From positions 496,001-560,000 of the forward strand of contig NZ_CP021109.1 of the NCBI RefSeq assembly GCF_002119725.1: 64,000 nt of DNA. The letters run 5' to 3'. The stretch's first letter is position 1. Every line of letters starts with the position of its first letter. The notes under the pieces were generated by a model that ran no database searches, was not told the DNA's origin, and saw nothing but the letters and a program-made list of their open reading frames with translations. The position numbers and the translations under genes are program-made. Of this stretch, positions 1 through 9,213 are shown in pieces. This stretch comes from Bordetella genomosp. 9. GTDB taxonomy: Bacteria; Pseudomonadota; Gammaproteobacteria; Burkholderiales; Burkholderiaceae_B.

Positions 1-1
1 G

Positions 2-70
2 GTCGCGGTGGCAGAGCTGCCGCGCGACATGGCGGGCCGGATTCCGAACGTCGTCGTGCAGCCGACCTGA
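2..70 (+). CDS. C-terminal end of an upstream gene (unidentified)
   Basis: An open frame enters from the left edge and stops with TGA at 68-70. Its last residues read ELPRDMAGRIPNVVVQPT. The stop lies 3 bases before the tamA ATG, so it is probably the gene preceding tamA in the same transcript. Only about 22 residues are visible and I do not recognise the family. The reading frame itself is inferred from the stop and the tight spacing. Confidence 0.4.
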   Translation, partial: VAVAELPRDMAGRIPNVVVQPT

Positions 71-73
71 CCC

Positions 74-1933
74 ATGCGGCGGGTCCAGGGCCTTCTGCTA
101 TGCGCGCTGCTGGCTTTGGTCCAGATCGCGTATGCCAAGCCCCAGATCGTCATCGAACCCGGCGGCGCCGATCCCGCAACGGTCAAGGCCGTCAATGACG
201 CTGTCGAAGTCATTTCCAGGCTGGCGGCGGATCAGGACGGCGGCGAAGCGGATCGCCTGCGCCGGCGCGCGCGCGACGCGGCGCTGGCGGCCCTTGCCAC
301 CCACGGTTACTTCGCGGCGCACGTCAATTTGAGTACCGGGCAGGATCTGGACGCCGGCACGTGGCATATCGCGATCGATCCGGGCCAGCGCGCCAAGGTG
401 GTGGCGGTGGATATCGCGTTCACGGGCCGGATCGCGCAACCGCAATATGCGGCGCGGGTTGCGGCGCTGCGCAAAAACTGGTTGCTGCCTGCCGGCCGGC
501 CCTTCATCAACGACGATTGGAACAAGGCCAAATCCGCGCTGCTGGATGGCGTGAGCCAGCGCGACTTCCTGCTGGCGCGCATTGCCTCGTCCTCGGCGGA
601 CGTGCAGGCCGACCAGGGGCAGGTGCGCCTGAAGGTGGTGATCGACAGCGGTCCGGCCGTGCGCATGGGCGCGTTGCAGATCGAAGGATTGAACCGCGTG
701 CCGGCATCGCTGGTGCGGCGCTATGTGCGGTACACGCCGGGCGATGCCTACGATCAGGACAGGCTGAATCAATGGCAGCAGGCGCTGCAGGGCACCTCTT
801 TCTTCCGCGGCGCCTTCGTGTCGATGCAGCAGCCGGGCGGCTCCGCGGCCGAGACGCCGCCGTCGCGCGACCCCGGCGCGTCCACGCCCGAAGGCGATCC
901 GCGCGTATCGGCGGGCGCCCAGCCCGCTGCGCCCGTGGACAGCAATGCCGAGATAACGCTGCCCTTGCAGGTGCGGGTGGTGGAAGGGCCGCCCAAGCGC
1001 TTTTCCTCTTCCGTGGGCGTGGACAGCGACGTGGGCGTCGGCGCGGAAGCGATCTACCGGCAGCAGGTGGTGTTCGGCCAGCCTTTGACGATGGAATCCG
1101 GCGTGGGCGTGAACCGTCTGCGCCAACGGGTCTATACGGACTTTTATCTGCCGCCGGACGACCGCGGCAACAAGGACAGCGTCGGCCTGCTGGTGGAGCA
1201 TTCGGACATCGAGGGACTGGAGCGCACGCGTTTTGCCGTCGGTGCGAGCCGGCTGCAGGAGCGCCATGGCGGCCCCGATGGGCGCGTGGACTACGAGACG
1301 CGGTGGGGCCTGCTGGCCGCGCACGACAACGTCCGGATCTCCGGCGATGACGCCTACAGCTTCCCAACCCTGACGGGCACCGTGGAATGGCTGCGCCGCG
1401 ACGTGGACAGCAAGTACAACCCGCGGGAAGGGAATTTGATCTCGCTGGGGGGCGGCGTGGGCGTCAATCTGCAAAACGGACGTCCCTATACCCGGGCCCG
1501 CGTCCGCGGCCAGCGGTGGTGGCCCGTCGCGCAACGCGACGTCTTCACATTGCGGGCCGACGTCGGCAGGGTCTGGGCCGACAGCGATACCCTGGTGCCC
1601 GACGATTTCGGTTTCCGCACCGGCGGCGCGCGCAGCATACGCGGCTATCGCTACCTGAGCATCGGGCAGGACCGCGGCGATGCGGTGGTGGGGGCCCGCA
1701 CGCTGCTGGACGGCAGCGTGGAATACGACCATTATTTCAACGACCGCTGGGGCATGGGCGTTTTCGTGGACGCGGGCGACGCGGCGGCGTCGTTCGGCGA
1801 TATGCGTATGGCGTTGGGCTATGGCGTGGGCGCGCGTGTGCGAACGCCAGCCGGACCGCTGTTCCTGGACGTGGCCTACGGACAGCGCGACCATTCGCTG
1901 CGCCTGGCGTTTTCGCTGGGGATCGCGTTTTGA
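74..1933 (+). CDS. tamA: TamA, outer-membrane Omp85-family assembly factor
   Basis: Outer-membrane half of the TamA-TamB translocation and assembly module, which helps insert autotransporters and other beta-barrel proteins. The 619-residue product has a short signal peptide (about residues 1-21, ending AYA), POTRA-type repeats up to about residue 305, and a C-terminal Omp85 barrel (about 310-619) with the conserved segment GGARSIRGYRY and an aromatic-ending last strand. It is somewhat longer than E. coli TamA. Part of the excess is a Pro/Ala/Ser-rich insert at about residues 253-292, inside or just after the last POTRA. The ATG follows the previous stop by 3 bases. The stop overlaps the start of tamB, so the pair is translationally coupled. 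Confidence 0.93.
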   Translation: MRRVQGLLLCALLALVQIAYAKPQIVIEPGGADPATVKAVNDAVEVISRLAADQDGGEADRLRRRARDAALAALATHGYFAAHVNLSTGQDLDAGTWHIAIDPGQRAKVVAVDIAFTGRIAQPQYAARVAALRKNWLLPAGRPFINDDWNKAKSALLDGVSQRDFLLARIASSSADVQADQGQVRLKVVIDSGPAVRMGALQIEGLNRVPASLVRRYVRYTPGDAYDQDRLNQWQQALQGTSFFRGAFVSMQQPGGSAAETPPSRDPGASTPEGDPRVSAGAQPAAPVDSNAEITLPLQVRVVEGPPKRFSSSVGVDSDVGVGAEAIYRQQVVFGQPLTMESGVGVNRLRQRVYTDFYLPPDDRGNKDSVGLLVEHSDIEGLERTRFAVGASRLQERHGGPDGRVDYETRWGLLAAHDNVRISGDDAYSFPTLTGTVEWLRRDVDSKYNPREGNLISLGGGVGVNLQNGRPYTRARVRGQRWWPVAQRDVFTLRADVGRVWADSDTLVPDDFGFRTGGARSIRGYRYLSIGQDRGDAVVGARTLLDGSVEYDHYFNDRWGMGVFVDAGDAAASFGDMRMALGYGVGARVRTPAGPLFLDVAYGQRDHSLRLAFSLGIAF

Positions 1934-4900
1934 AAAGTCTGGTCCGGCTGCTACGGCATCTGCTCGTGTGGTGGTTGCCGACGCTTTTGCTGTTTCTGTC
2001 CGCCATCGCGGCCGGCACGGCGTGGCTGCTCGGTACGCAGACCGGTACGCAATGGCTGCTGCGCAACGCCGGACCGCAGTTCGGGGTCGTCGCTGAAAAC
2101 GTCACTGGATCGGTTTGGCGCGGCGTGCGAATCGGCCATCTGCGGTACGACTCGGACGGGATCACGCTGCAGGCGCGCGATGTGGCGGCGCAGGTCGTGT
2201 GGGCGGAGCTGCTGCAGCGGCGGCTGCGCGTACAAGAGCTGGCGGCGGGCCAACTGGACGTCGGCATCTCTTCTGCGGCTGCGCCGCAATCCGACGAACA
2301 GGCAGCGGCGCCGTCGCAGCCGCCTTCTCTGCCGGTCGAGTTGGTCGTGGACCGGCTGGCGCTGGGTCGATTTTCCCTGCTCCAGGATGGCCGGCCATTG
2401 CCGGTCGAACCGGCCGGTTTGCTGGCGTCGTTGCAGGTCGGCGCAGAGGGGGCGAGCGCGCGCGTCGATGCTTTGCGTTTGTCGCACCCCATGGGGCAGG
2501 CTGACGTGACAGGGCTTGCCACGCTGACGCGGCTTGCAGCGCCGTGGCCGCTGGCGGCGAAACTGCATGTGACGACACGCGGGGCCGCATCGGACTCGCC
2601 CTGGTGTGTCGGGAGGTTCGTGCAGGAACTGGCGGCCCGCAAACCGGGCGCGAATGCCAAACCCATCGACGCGTGCCTGGTCAACACCGATATCGAACTG
2701 CAGGGATCGCTCGATGGCATGGAGGCCATGATCGCCGCGCAGGGCGGCGGCGCCGCATTGTTCGCCCAGGCAGAGCTGGCGCCCGATGAAGCGCTGCCGG
2801 TCCGGTACGCGACGGTGGCGGTGGAGATGCCCGACGGGACGTCCGCGGTTGCGGCCCTGCAGATCGAGTCCGACAAGGCGGCCGCGACGTATCGCGCCCA
2901 AGGCAACATCACGGCGGACCGCCTCGATCTGCGGCATTTGTCCGCGGATGCGATCCCTCCGGCGCTGCTGAGCGCACACGGCGCATTCAAAGCCGAATTC
3001 ACTGAATCCTTCGTGCTGCGCAAAGGCAGCTTCGATCTGACCGTGGACAAAGGCAGCAGCTGGAACCGGCAAGCGCTGGAGGGCACGGCGCGGGCCACCG
3101 TGCTGACCGGGCAGCCTTTCGCGCCGGGTGCGGACACCGCCCATGCGGGCACCGCCCGGTCGCCATCGGCTGCGCCCGCGCAGTCCGGGCAGCCGGCGCA
3201 GACCTCAACGGCCGTCCAGGCGGCGGACGATTGGGCCGCCGCGCTGGCGGGATTGCGCGTGGAGAATCTGGCCATCGATCTGCGTCTGGGGCGCAACCGC
3301 CTGCGTGCCGCCGGCGGCATCGGCGCGGGCAACGGCGCATTGACGCTGGATGCGGCCGCCCCGCAACTGGCCGCATTCTGGCCCGGCCTGGAAGGCGCCG
3401 CCACCTTGAAGGCCGATCTGGCCGGCGCGATTGCCCGGCACCGGTTGTCCCTTCGCGGCACCTACACGCCGGCCGCGTCGCGCCCCGGCATGCTGGGGCG
3501 CGCGCCAATGCGGGTGTCCGTGGAGGCCGAAGGCGGCTATGGCGCCGGCAAGGGCGATGACGCCGCCGCACTGCAGACGGGTTGGCGCGGGACGGTATCG
3601 GCGCTGTCGTTTTCCCACGCGGGTTTCGATGTGGCGGTTCCTCGTCCGGTGGCGGTTACGTGGCTGCCGCATGCGCCCGCGCCGCTGTGGCAATGGCAGC
3701 TTGGGGCCGCGCGGGTGGAGCTGGGGCTGCCGGGCGGGGATCGGGTCGTGTTGGACCACGGCGGATCGCGCGGCGGTCCGGGGCGTTGGGAAACAGCCGG
3801 GCGCATCGACAATCTGGTGCTCACGCCGGCGCTGGTGCGGCGGGTGCGCCGCGCCATCGACCCGGAGGCGGCCGCAGATGCACCGGCGCGTGCCGATCGC
3901 GTCAATGGCAGGCTGCCGGCGAGTCAGCGCCGCATCGCCCTGGAGCTGTCCTGGGACTTGCGTTACGCGGGCGCGCTTTCCGGACGCGCGCGCATCGCCC
4001 GTACGTCCGGCGATCTGGTCATTCCCGGCGATCCGCCGATTCCGCTCGGGTTGCGCACGCTGGTCGCGAATCTTTCCGCCACGCCGGTTTCCGCCCGTGG
4101 CAGCCGTGTCGATGCGGACCTGCAGGTGGACACCGCGGCGATGGGTTCGCTGCGCGGCTCGGCCACCGCGATGGTGGAAGCCAGGCCGGATGGCGTCATC
4201 GCGCTCGCGGCCCGTCAGCCGCTGCGTGCGTCCCTCAACGCCGATATCGCGAACTTGCAGTGGTTGGAACTGTTCACCGGCGACAGCACCGAAGTCGGCG
4301 GGGCGCTCAAGGCCAACGTCCAGGCCCAGGGCACGCCGGGCGGCGTGTGGTCGGTAAATGGAACGTTGCGGGGAGAACGCCTGCGTTTCGTGCGCATCGA
4401 CGATGGCGTGCGTTTGGTGGACGGCACGCTGGCGGCGCGCTTGCAGGAAGACCGGCTGATCCTCGATTCACTGCGTTTTCCCGCCACGCTGCGCGTCCTG
4501 CCGCGAGAGACACGCACGCGCGATTGGGTCACGCGGGATCCGGAGGCCAAGAACGGGTATGTCGACGCCAGCGGCGTCTGGCGCCTGGCGGATTCGGCCG
4601 GGCAGGTTCGCGTCGTACTGCGCCGTTTTCCAGTGCTGCAGCGCGCGGACCGCTTCGCCATGGTGTCTGGCAGTATCGACATCGATGCGGCGCTCCCGCG
4701 CATTTCGATCCATGGCGATGTCAAGGCGGATGCCGGCTGGGCCAGCATCGAAGTCCTGAGCGAGGTGCCTTCGCTGGATGGCGACGTGGTGGTGCACCGC
4801 CCTGGCGAGGAAGACGCGGCGCCCTCCACGCCTTTGCAGACCGACATGGATCTGAACGTGGACCTTGGCTCGCGCTTTTATCTGACCGGCATGGGCCTGG

Positions 4901-5592
4901 ACACCACGCTGGCCGGATCGATGCGGATCCGCTACGCGGGCAACCGGCTGACCGGCATGGGGGCGCTGCACACTCGCGCCGGGCGCATCGACGCCTATGG
5001 CCAGCGGCTGCAGCTCAGGCGAGGCACCGTCACGTTCCAGGGTCCGCTGGACAACCCGCTGCTCGATATCGAGGCGCTGCGCACCGGCGAGCAGGTGGAA
5101 GCCGGGGTGCGCGTAAGCGGCACTGCGCAGCGGCCGCGCATCGACCTGATTTCCTATCCGGACGTTTCCGATGAAGAAAAGCTGTCTTGGCTGGTGCTCG
5201 GACGCGGGCCGGACGCCAGCGGCAACGACACGGCCTTGCTCGTGTCCGCAGGCACCGCGCTTTTGGGCAATGGGGAACCTTTCTACAAGCAATTCGGCCT
5301 GGACGACGTGACGATACGCAATGGCACGCTGGGCAGTTCCAACAGCTTGCTGCCCGACCAGACCGTGGCGGGCAGGGTGAACCAGGACGCGAGCGAAACA
5401 CTGGGTACGCAGTTCATCGTCGCCAGCAAGAATTTTGCGGACGGTGTCACGCTCAGCGTCGAGCAGGCGCTGGCTGGTTCGGAAACAGTGGGCCGCCTCA
5501 GCTACCGCCTGTCGCGCCGATGGTCGGTCGACCTGAAGGGCGGTTCGGTCAACGGCCTGGAGCTGGTTTATCGGACCTTCCTGGGAGACTGA
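1930..5592 (+). CDS. tamB: TamB, inner-membrane-anchored AsmA-like translocation protein
   Basis: Inner-membrane and periplasmic partner of TamA. The frame is open well upstream inside tamA, but the likely start is TTG at 1930-1932, overlapping the tamA TGA (1931-1933). It gives 1220 residues beginning KSLVRLLRHLLVWW. A single N-terminal membrane anchor (about residues 10-35) is followed by a long beta-rich AsmA/TamB body and a C-terminal DUF490/TamB domain over roughly the last 350 residues. This ends in the family-typical LSYRLSRRWSVDLK and a final aromatic residue. A Pro/Ala/Ser-rich linker lies near residues 400-430. Size and order (tamA then tamB) match the family. The TTG start is inferred; no ATG or GTG lies near the anchor. 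Confidence 0.92.
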   Translation: MKSLVRLLRHLLVWWLPTLLLFLSAIAAGTAWLLGTQTGTQWLLRNAGPQFGVVAENVTGSVWRGVRIGHLRYDSDGITLQARDVAAQVVWAELLQRRLRVQELAAGQLDVGISSAAAPQSDEQAAAPSQPPSLPVELVVDRLALGRFSLLQDGRPLPVEPAGLLASLQVGAEGASARVDALRLSHPMGQADVTGLATLTRLAAPWPLAAKLHVTTRGAASDSPWCVGRFVQELAARKPGANAKPIDACLVNTDIELQGSLDGMEAMIAAQGGGAALFAQAELAPDEALPVRYATVAVEMPDGTSAVAALQIESDKAAATYRAQGNITADRLDLRHLSADAIPPALLSAHGAFKAEFTESFVLRKGSFDLTVDKGSSWNRQALEGTARATVLTGQPFAPGADTAHAGTARSPSAAPAQSGQPAQTSTAVQAADDWAAALAGLRVENLAIDLRLGRNRLRAAGGIGAGNGALTLDAAAPQLAAFWPGLEGAATLKADLAGAIARHRLSLRGTYTPAASRPGMLGRAPMRVSVEAEGGYGAGKGDDAAALQTGWRGTVSALSFSHAGFDVAVPRPVAVTWLPHAPAPLWQWQLGAARVELGLPGGDRVVLDHGGSRGGPGRWETAGRIDNLVLTPALVRRVRRAIDPEAAADAPARADRVNGRLPASQRRIALELSWDLRYAGALSGRARIARTSGDLVIPGDPPIPLGLRTLVANLSATPVSARGSRVDADLQVDTAAMGSLRGSATAMVEARPDGVIALAARQPLRASLNADIANLQWLELFTGDSTEVGGALKANVQAQGTPGGVWSVNGTLRGERLRFVRIDDGVRLVDGTLAARLQEDRLILDSLRFPATLRVLPRETRTRDWVTRDPEAKNGYVDASGVWRLADSAGQVRVVLRRFPVLQRADRFAMVSGSIDIDAALPRISIHGDVKADAGWASIEVLSEVPSLDGDVVVHRPGEEDAAPSTPLQTDMDLNVDLGSRFYLTGMGLDTTLAGSMRIRYAGNRLTGMGALHTRAGRIDAYGQRLQLRRGTVTFQGPLDNPLLDIEALRTGEQVEAGVRVSGTAQRPRIDLISYPDVSDEEKLSWLVLGRGPDASGNDTALLVSAGTALLGNGEPFYKQFGLDDVTIRNGTLGSSNSLLPDQTVAGRVNQDASETLGTQFIVASKNFADGVTLSVEQALAGSETVGRLSYRLSRRWSVDLKGGSVNGLELVYRTFLGD

Positions 5593-5658
5593 CGCCGCGG
5601 GCTGGCCGCCGGGTGGAGGCTAAAATACCGCCCACTTCAACCCCTAGGTTCCCTTCCC

Positions 5659-6222
5659 ATGAGTATCAAGAGCGACCTCTGGATTCGTCGCGCCGCGGCC
5701 AATGGCATGATCGAGCCCTTCGAACCCGGGCAGGTGCGCGCGTCCAACGGCGGCCGGATCGTGAGCTACGGCACCAGCAGCTACGGCTACGACGTACGTT
5801 GCGCCAACGAGTTCAAGATATTCACGAATATCAATTCGACGATCGTCGATCCCAAGAACTTCGACGAAAAGTCCTTTGTCGACTTCGTGGGCGATGTCTG
5901 CATCATTCCCCCCAATTCCTTCGCGCTGGCCCGCACGGTCGAATACTTCCGCATACCGCGCAACGTATTGACGATCTGCCTGGGCAAAAGCACGTATGCG
6001 CGCTGCGGCATCATCGTCAACGTCACGCCGCTGGAACCCGAATGGGAAGGCCATGTGACGCTGGAGTTTTCCAACACCACGCCGCTGCCCGCGAAGATCT
6101 ACGCCGGCGAAGGCTGCGCGCAGATGCTGTTCCTGGAAAGCGACGAAGTCTGCGAAACCTCGTACCGGGATCGCGGCGGCAAGTATCAGGGCCAGCAGGG
6201 CGTCACGCTGCCGAAGACCTGA
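5659..6222 (+). CDS. dcd: dCTP deaminase
   Basis: Deaminates dCTP to dUTP in the cytosol, the first step supplying dUMP for thymidylate synthesis. The 187 residues begin [13 protein letters not shown] and carry the trimeric dCTP deaminase/dUTPase fold signatures: [12 protein letters not shown] (substrate-binding Ser-Arg region), the [20 protein letters not shown] segment with the catalytic Glu, and the C-terminal [11 protein letters not shown] tail. Length agrees with betaproteobacterial Dcd (about 188). It sits 66 bases after tamB with a possible TAAAAT -10 element at 5621-5626, so it may have its own promoter. Confidence 0.96.
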   Translation: MSIKSDLWIRRAAANGMIEPFEPGQVRASNGGRIVSYGTSSYGYDVRCANEFKIFTNINSTIVDPKNFDEKSFVDFVGDVCIIPPNSFALARTVEYFRIPRNVLTICLGKSTYARCGIIVNVTPLEPEWEGHVTLEFSNTTPLPAKIYAGEGCAQMLFLESDEVCETSYRDRGGKYQGQQGVTLPKT

Positions 6223-6251
6223 CAGGTTCGCTGCCGGATTGGCTGCGGCGG

Positions 6252-6770
6252 CTACTTCGCCGGCGGGCGCTCATAGTGGATATCCCAGGCGTCTTCGCCG
6301 ATCTGTACGAATCCGTGCCGCTGATAAAAGCGGTTGGACGCGCTGTCGCGCAACGCGCCCAGCCGCACGGGCAAGCCAACCGCGTCGGCCTGTTCGAAAA
6401 CGCGCCGCAGCACTGCGGCGCCCAAGCCTTGGCCCTGGAAGCCTGGTAGGACGTACAGATGATCAAGTTTCAGCGCGTCCTTTTCACGCCGCACGGTATA
6501 GAAACCGACTCGGACGCCGTCCAGCAAAATCGATCGCGTGTCCGCCGGCGAGTACGTCGCCCGCAGCCGCTGCCGCGCACGGTCCGGGTCAAAGCGCCCA
6601 AGGCGTTCCAGGCTTTCCCGCATGGCTGCAATGCGCAGCTCGGCCAGCGCGTCGAAGTCGGCCTCTGCGGCGCCCGCGTACTCGATACGCGAAGGAGTCG
6701 AGGCGCCCGGCCGGGCCGGATGCGGCATCGGTGGGGTAGCGCCTGCTGCCGCGAGATCGTGGCTGGACAT
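6252..6770 (-). CDS. GNAT-family N-acetyltransferase
   Basis: Predicted acetyl-CoA-dependent acetyltransferase of 172 residues; substrate unknown. The acetyl-CoA binding motif A is visible as LYVLPGFQGQGLGAAVLRRV (about residues 105-124), followed by the RLGALRDSASNRFYQRHGF segment typical of motif B. The first 27 residues are Pro/Ala-rich and not part of the fold. ATG at 6768-6770 was chosen because an AGGA sequence lies 10-14 bases upstream. The open frame continues far upstream, but that part is antisense to the decarboxylase gene. It is convergent with dcd, 29 bases away, and divergent from the decarboxylase. Confidence 0.8.
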   Translation of the reverse strand: MSSHDLAAAGATPPMPHPARPGASTPSRIEYAGAAEADFDALAELRIAAMRESLERLGRFDPDRARQRLRATYSPADTRSILLDGVRVGFYTVRREKDALKLDHLYVLPGFQGQGLGAAVLRRVFEQADAVGLPVRLGALRDSASNRFYQRHGFVQIGEDAWDIHYERPPAK

Positions 6771-6932
6771 GAGGGCATGCTTCCTGGAGACGGTGCTCAA
6801 CTGTAACGCAGCCCGGGTATGGCTTATGCGGGCCGGGCCGCTTTGCCGGCCACGCGGCGGCGCAACGCCGGTGTCGTCCGTCCGCAGTACACTCGCGTCG
6901 GCTTTTGGCCTTACCCCGCAGGAGTCCCGCGC

Positions 6933-9194
6933 ATGAAATTCCGCTTTCCCATTGTCATCATCGACGAAGATTACCGTTCCGAGAACGCATCGGGGCTGGG
7001 CATCCGTGCGCTCGCGGCGGCCATCGAGGCCGAGGGCGTCGAGGTGCTGGGTGTGACCAGCTACGGCGACCTGAGCTCGTTCGCGCAGCAGCAGAGCCGG
7101 GCCAGCGCGTTCATCCTGTCGATCGACGATGAGGAATTCGACGTCGATTCGCCGGAAGACGTGGCAAGCGCGATCAAGAACCTGCGGACCTTCATCGGCG
7201 AGCTGCGTTTCCGCAATGCCGATATTCCCATCTATCTGTACGGCGAAACCCGCACGTCGCAGCACATCCCCAACGATATCCTGCGCGAGCTGCACGGCTT
7301 CATTCACATGTTCGAGGACACGCCGGAGTTCGTGGCCCGGCACATCATCCGCGAGGCGCGCGCCTATGTGGACAGCCTGCCTCCGCCGTTCTTCCGTGAA
7401 CTGGTGAAGTACGCGCAGGATGGCTCGTATTCCTGGCACTGCCCGGGCCATTCGGGCGGCGTCGCGTTTCTGAAGAGTCCCGTCGGGCAGATGTTCCACC
7501 AGTTCTTCGGCGAAAACATGCTGCGCGCCGACGTCTGCAACGCCGTGGACGAACTGGGCCAGCTGCTGGATCACACCGGCCCGGTGGCGGAATCGGAGCT
7601 GAACGCCGCGCGCATCTTCCACGCCGACCACTGCTATTTCGTCACCAACGGCACATCGACCTCGAACAAGGTCGTGTGGCATGCCAACGTGGCGGCCGGC
7701 GACGTGGTGGTGGTCGATCGCAACTGCCACAAGTCCATTCTGCACGCCATCACCATGACTGGCGCGATCCCGGTGTTCCTGCGTCCCACGCGCAATCACC
7801 TGGGCATCATCGGGCCCATTCCCATCGAGGAATTCGAGCCCGAGAACATCATGAAGAAGATCGAGGCCAACCCCTTCGCTCGCGAAGCGAAGAACAAGAA
7901 GCCGCGCATCCTGACGCTGACCCAGAGCACCTACGACGGCGTCATCTACAACGTCGAGATGATCAAGGAAAAACTGGGCAACTACATCGACACGCTGCAC
8001 TTCGACGAGGCCTGGCTGCCGCACGCGGCGTTCCACGAGTTCTACCAGGACATGCATGCCATCGGCCAGGGGCGCCCGCGCAGCGAGTCGGCGATGGTGT
8101 TCGCCACGCACTCCACGCACAAGCTGCTGGCCGGCATTTCGCAGGCGTCGCAGATCATCGTGCAGGAGTCCAAGACCCGCAAGCTGGACCGCAACGTATT
8201 CAACGAGGCGTACCTGATGCACACCTCCACCTCGCCGCAGTACGCGATCATCGCGTCCTGCGACGTGGCCGCGGCCATGATGGAGCCGCCCGGCGGCACC
8301 GCCCTGGTGGAAGAGAGCATCCGCGAAGCCATGGACTTCCGCCGCGCCATGCGAAAGGTGGAATCGGAATTCGGCCGCAACGACTGGTGGTTCAAGGTGT
8401 GGGGGCCCAATCGGCTGGTGGCCGAAGGCATCGGCAATCGCGACGAATGGCTGCTGGAATCCGGCGATCATTGGCACGGCTTCGGCGACATCGCCGGCGG
8501 CTTCAACATGCTCGATCCCATCAAGGCCACCATCATCACCCCCGGGCTGGATATTTCGGGCAGCTTCGGCGAGACGGGTATCCCCGCGGCGCTGGTGTCG
8601 CGCTATCTGACCGAACACGGCGTGGTGGTGGAAAAGACCGGCCTGTATTCGTTCTTCATCCTGTTCACCATCGGCATCACCAAAGGCCGCTGGAATACGC
8701 TGCTGACCGCCCTGCAGCAATTCAAGGACGACTACGACCGCAACCAGCCGATGTGGCGCATCCTTCCGGAGTTCTGCCGGGATCATCGCCAGTACGAGCG
8801 CATCGGCCTGCGCGACCTGTGCCAGCAGATCCACGAGGCGTACAAGGAAAGCGACGTGGCGCGCCTGACCACGGAGATGTACCTGAGCGATATGGTGCCG
8901 GCGTTGAAACCGTCGGACGCCTTCGCCCGCATGGCGCACCGCGAAGTCGAGCGCGTGGCCATCGAGGACCTGGAAGGGCGCGTCACCGGCGTGCTGCTGA
9001 CGCCGTACCCGCCCGGGATCCCGCTGTTGATTCCCGGCGAGCGCTTCAATCGCACCATCGTGCAGTATCTGCAGTTCGCGCGGGCGTTCAACGCCCGTTT
9101 CCCGGGCTTCGAGACGGATATCCACGGCCTGGCCGAGGACATCGACGAGCGCGGCGAGGTGCGCTACTACGTCGATTGCCTTAAGGAAGACTGA
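6933..9194 (+). CDS. Orn/Lys/Arg decarboxylase (probably arginine decarboxylase)
   Basis: PLP-dependent fold-III (group III) basic amino-acid decarboxylase of 753 residues. These enzymes release CO2 from arginine, lysine or ornithine for acid resistance or polyamine synthesis. An N-terminal response-regulator-like wing (about 1-135) precedes the PLP domain. That domain shows WHCPGHSGGVAFLKSPVG, the RNCHKS segment, the FDEAW aspartate that contacts the pyridine nitrogen, and THSTHKLLAG with the Schiff-base lysine at residue 397. The C-terminal domain has PPGIPLLIPGERF. Length matches the biodegradative AdiA type better than LdcI or SpeC, but substrate cannot be fixed from sequence alone. ATG 6933 follows an AGGAG at 6920-6924. 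No antiporter gene lies beside it. Confidence 0.88.
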   Translation: MKFRFPIVIIDEDYRSENASGLGIRALAAAIEAEGVEVLGVTSYGDLSSFAQQQSRASAFILSIDDEEFDVDSPEDVASAIKNLRTFIGELRFRNADIPIYLYGETRTSQHIPNDILRELHGFIHMFEDTPEFVARHIIREARAYVDSLPPPFFRELVKYAQDGSYSWHCPGHSGGVAFLKSPVGQMFHQFFGENMLRADVCNAVDELGQLLDHTGPVAESELNAARIFHADHCYFVTNGTSTSNKVVWHANVAAGDVVVVDRNCHKSILHAITMTGAIPVFLRPTRNHLGIIGPIPIEEFEPENIMKKIEANPFAREAKNKKPRILTLTQSTYDGVIYNVEMIKEKLGNYIDTLHFDEAWLPHAAFHEFYQDMHAIGQGRPRSESAMVFATHSTHKLLAGISQASQIIVQESKTRKLDRNVFNEAYLMHTSTSPQYAIIASCDVAAAMMEPPGGTALVEESIREAMDFRRAMRKVESEFGRNDWWFKVWGPNRLVAEGIGNRDEWLLESGDHWHGFGDIAGGFNMLDPIKATIITPGLDISGSFGETGIPAALVSRYLTEHGVVVEKTGLYSFFILFTIGITKGRWNTLLTALQQFKDDYDRNQPMWRILPEFCRDHRQYERIGLRDLCQQIHEAYKESDVARLTTEMYLSDMVPALKPSDAFARMAHREVERVAIEDLEGRVTGVLLTPYPPGIPLLIPGERFNRTIVQYLQFARAFNARFPGFETDIHGLAEDIDERGEVRYYVDCLKED

Positions 9195-9213
9195 GGCGGG
9201 CTTGCCGGAACGG

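Noticed and set aside
98..1894. 598-residue open frame on the minus strand across tamA
   Set aside because: High-GC shadow frame: His/Ala/Arg-rich composition without domains, antisense to a well-supported tamA.
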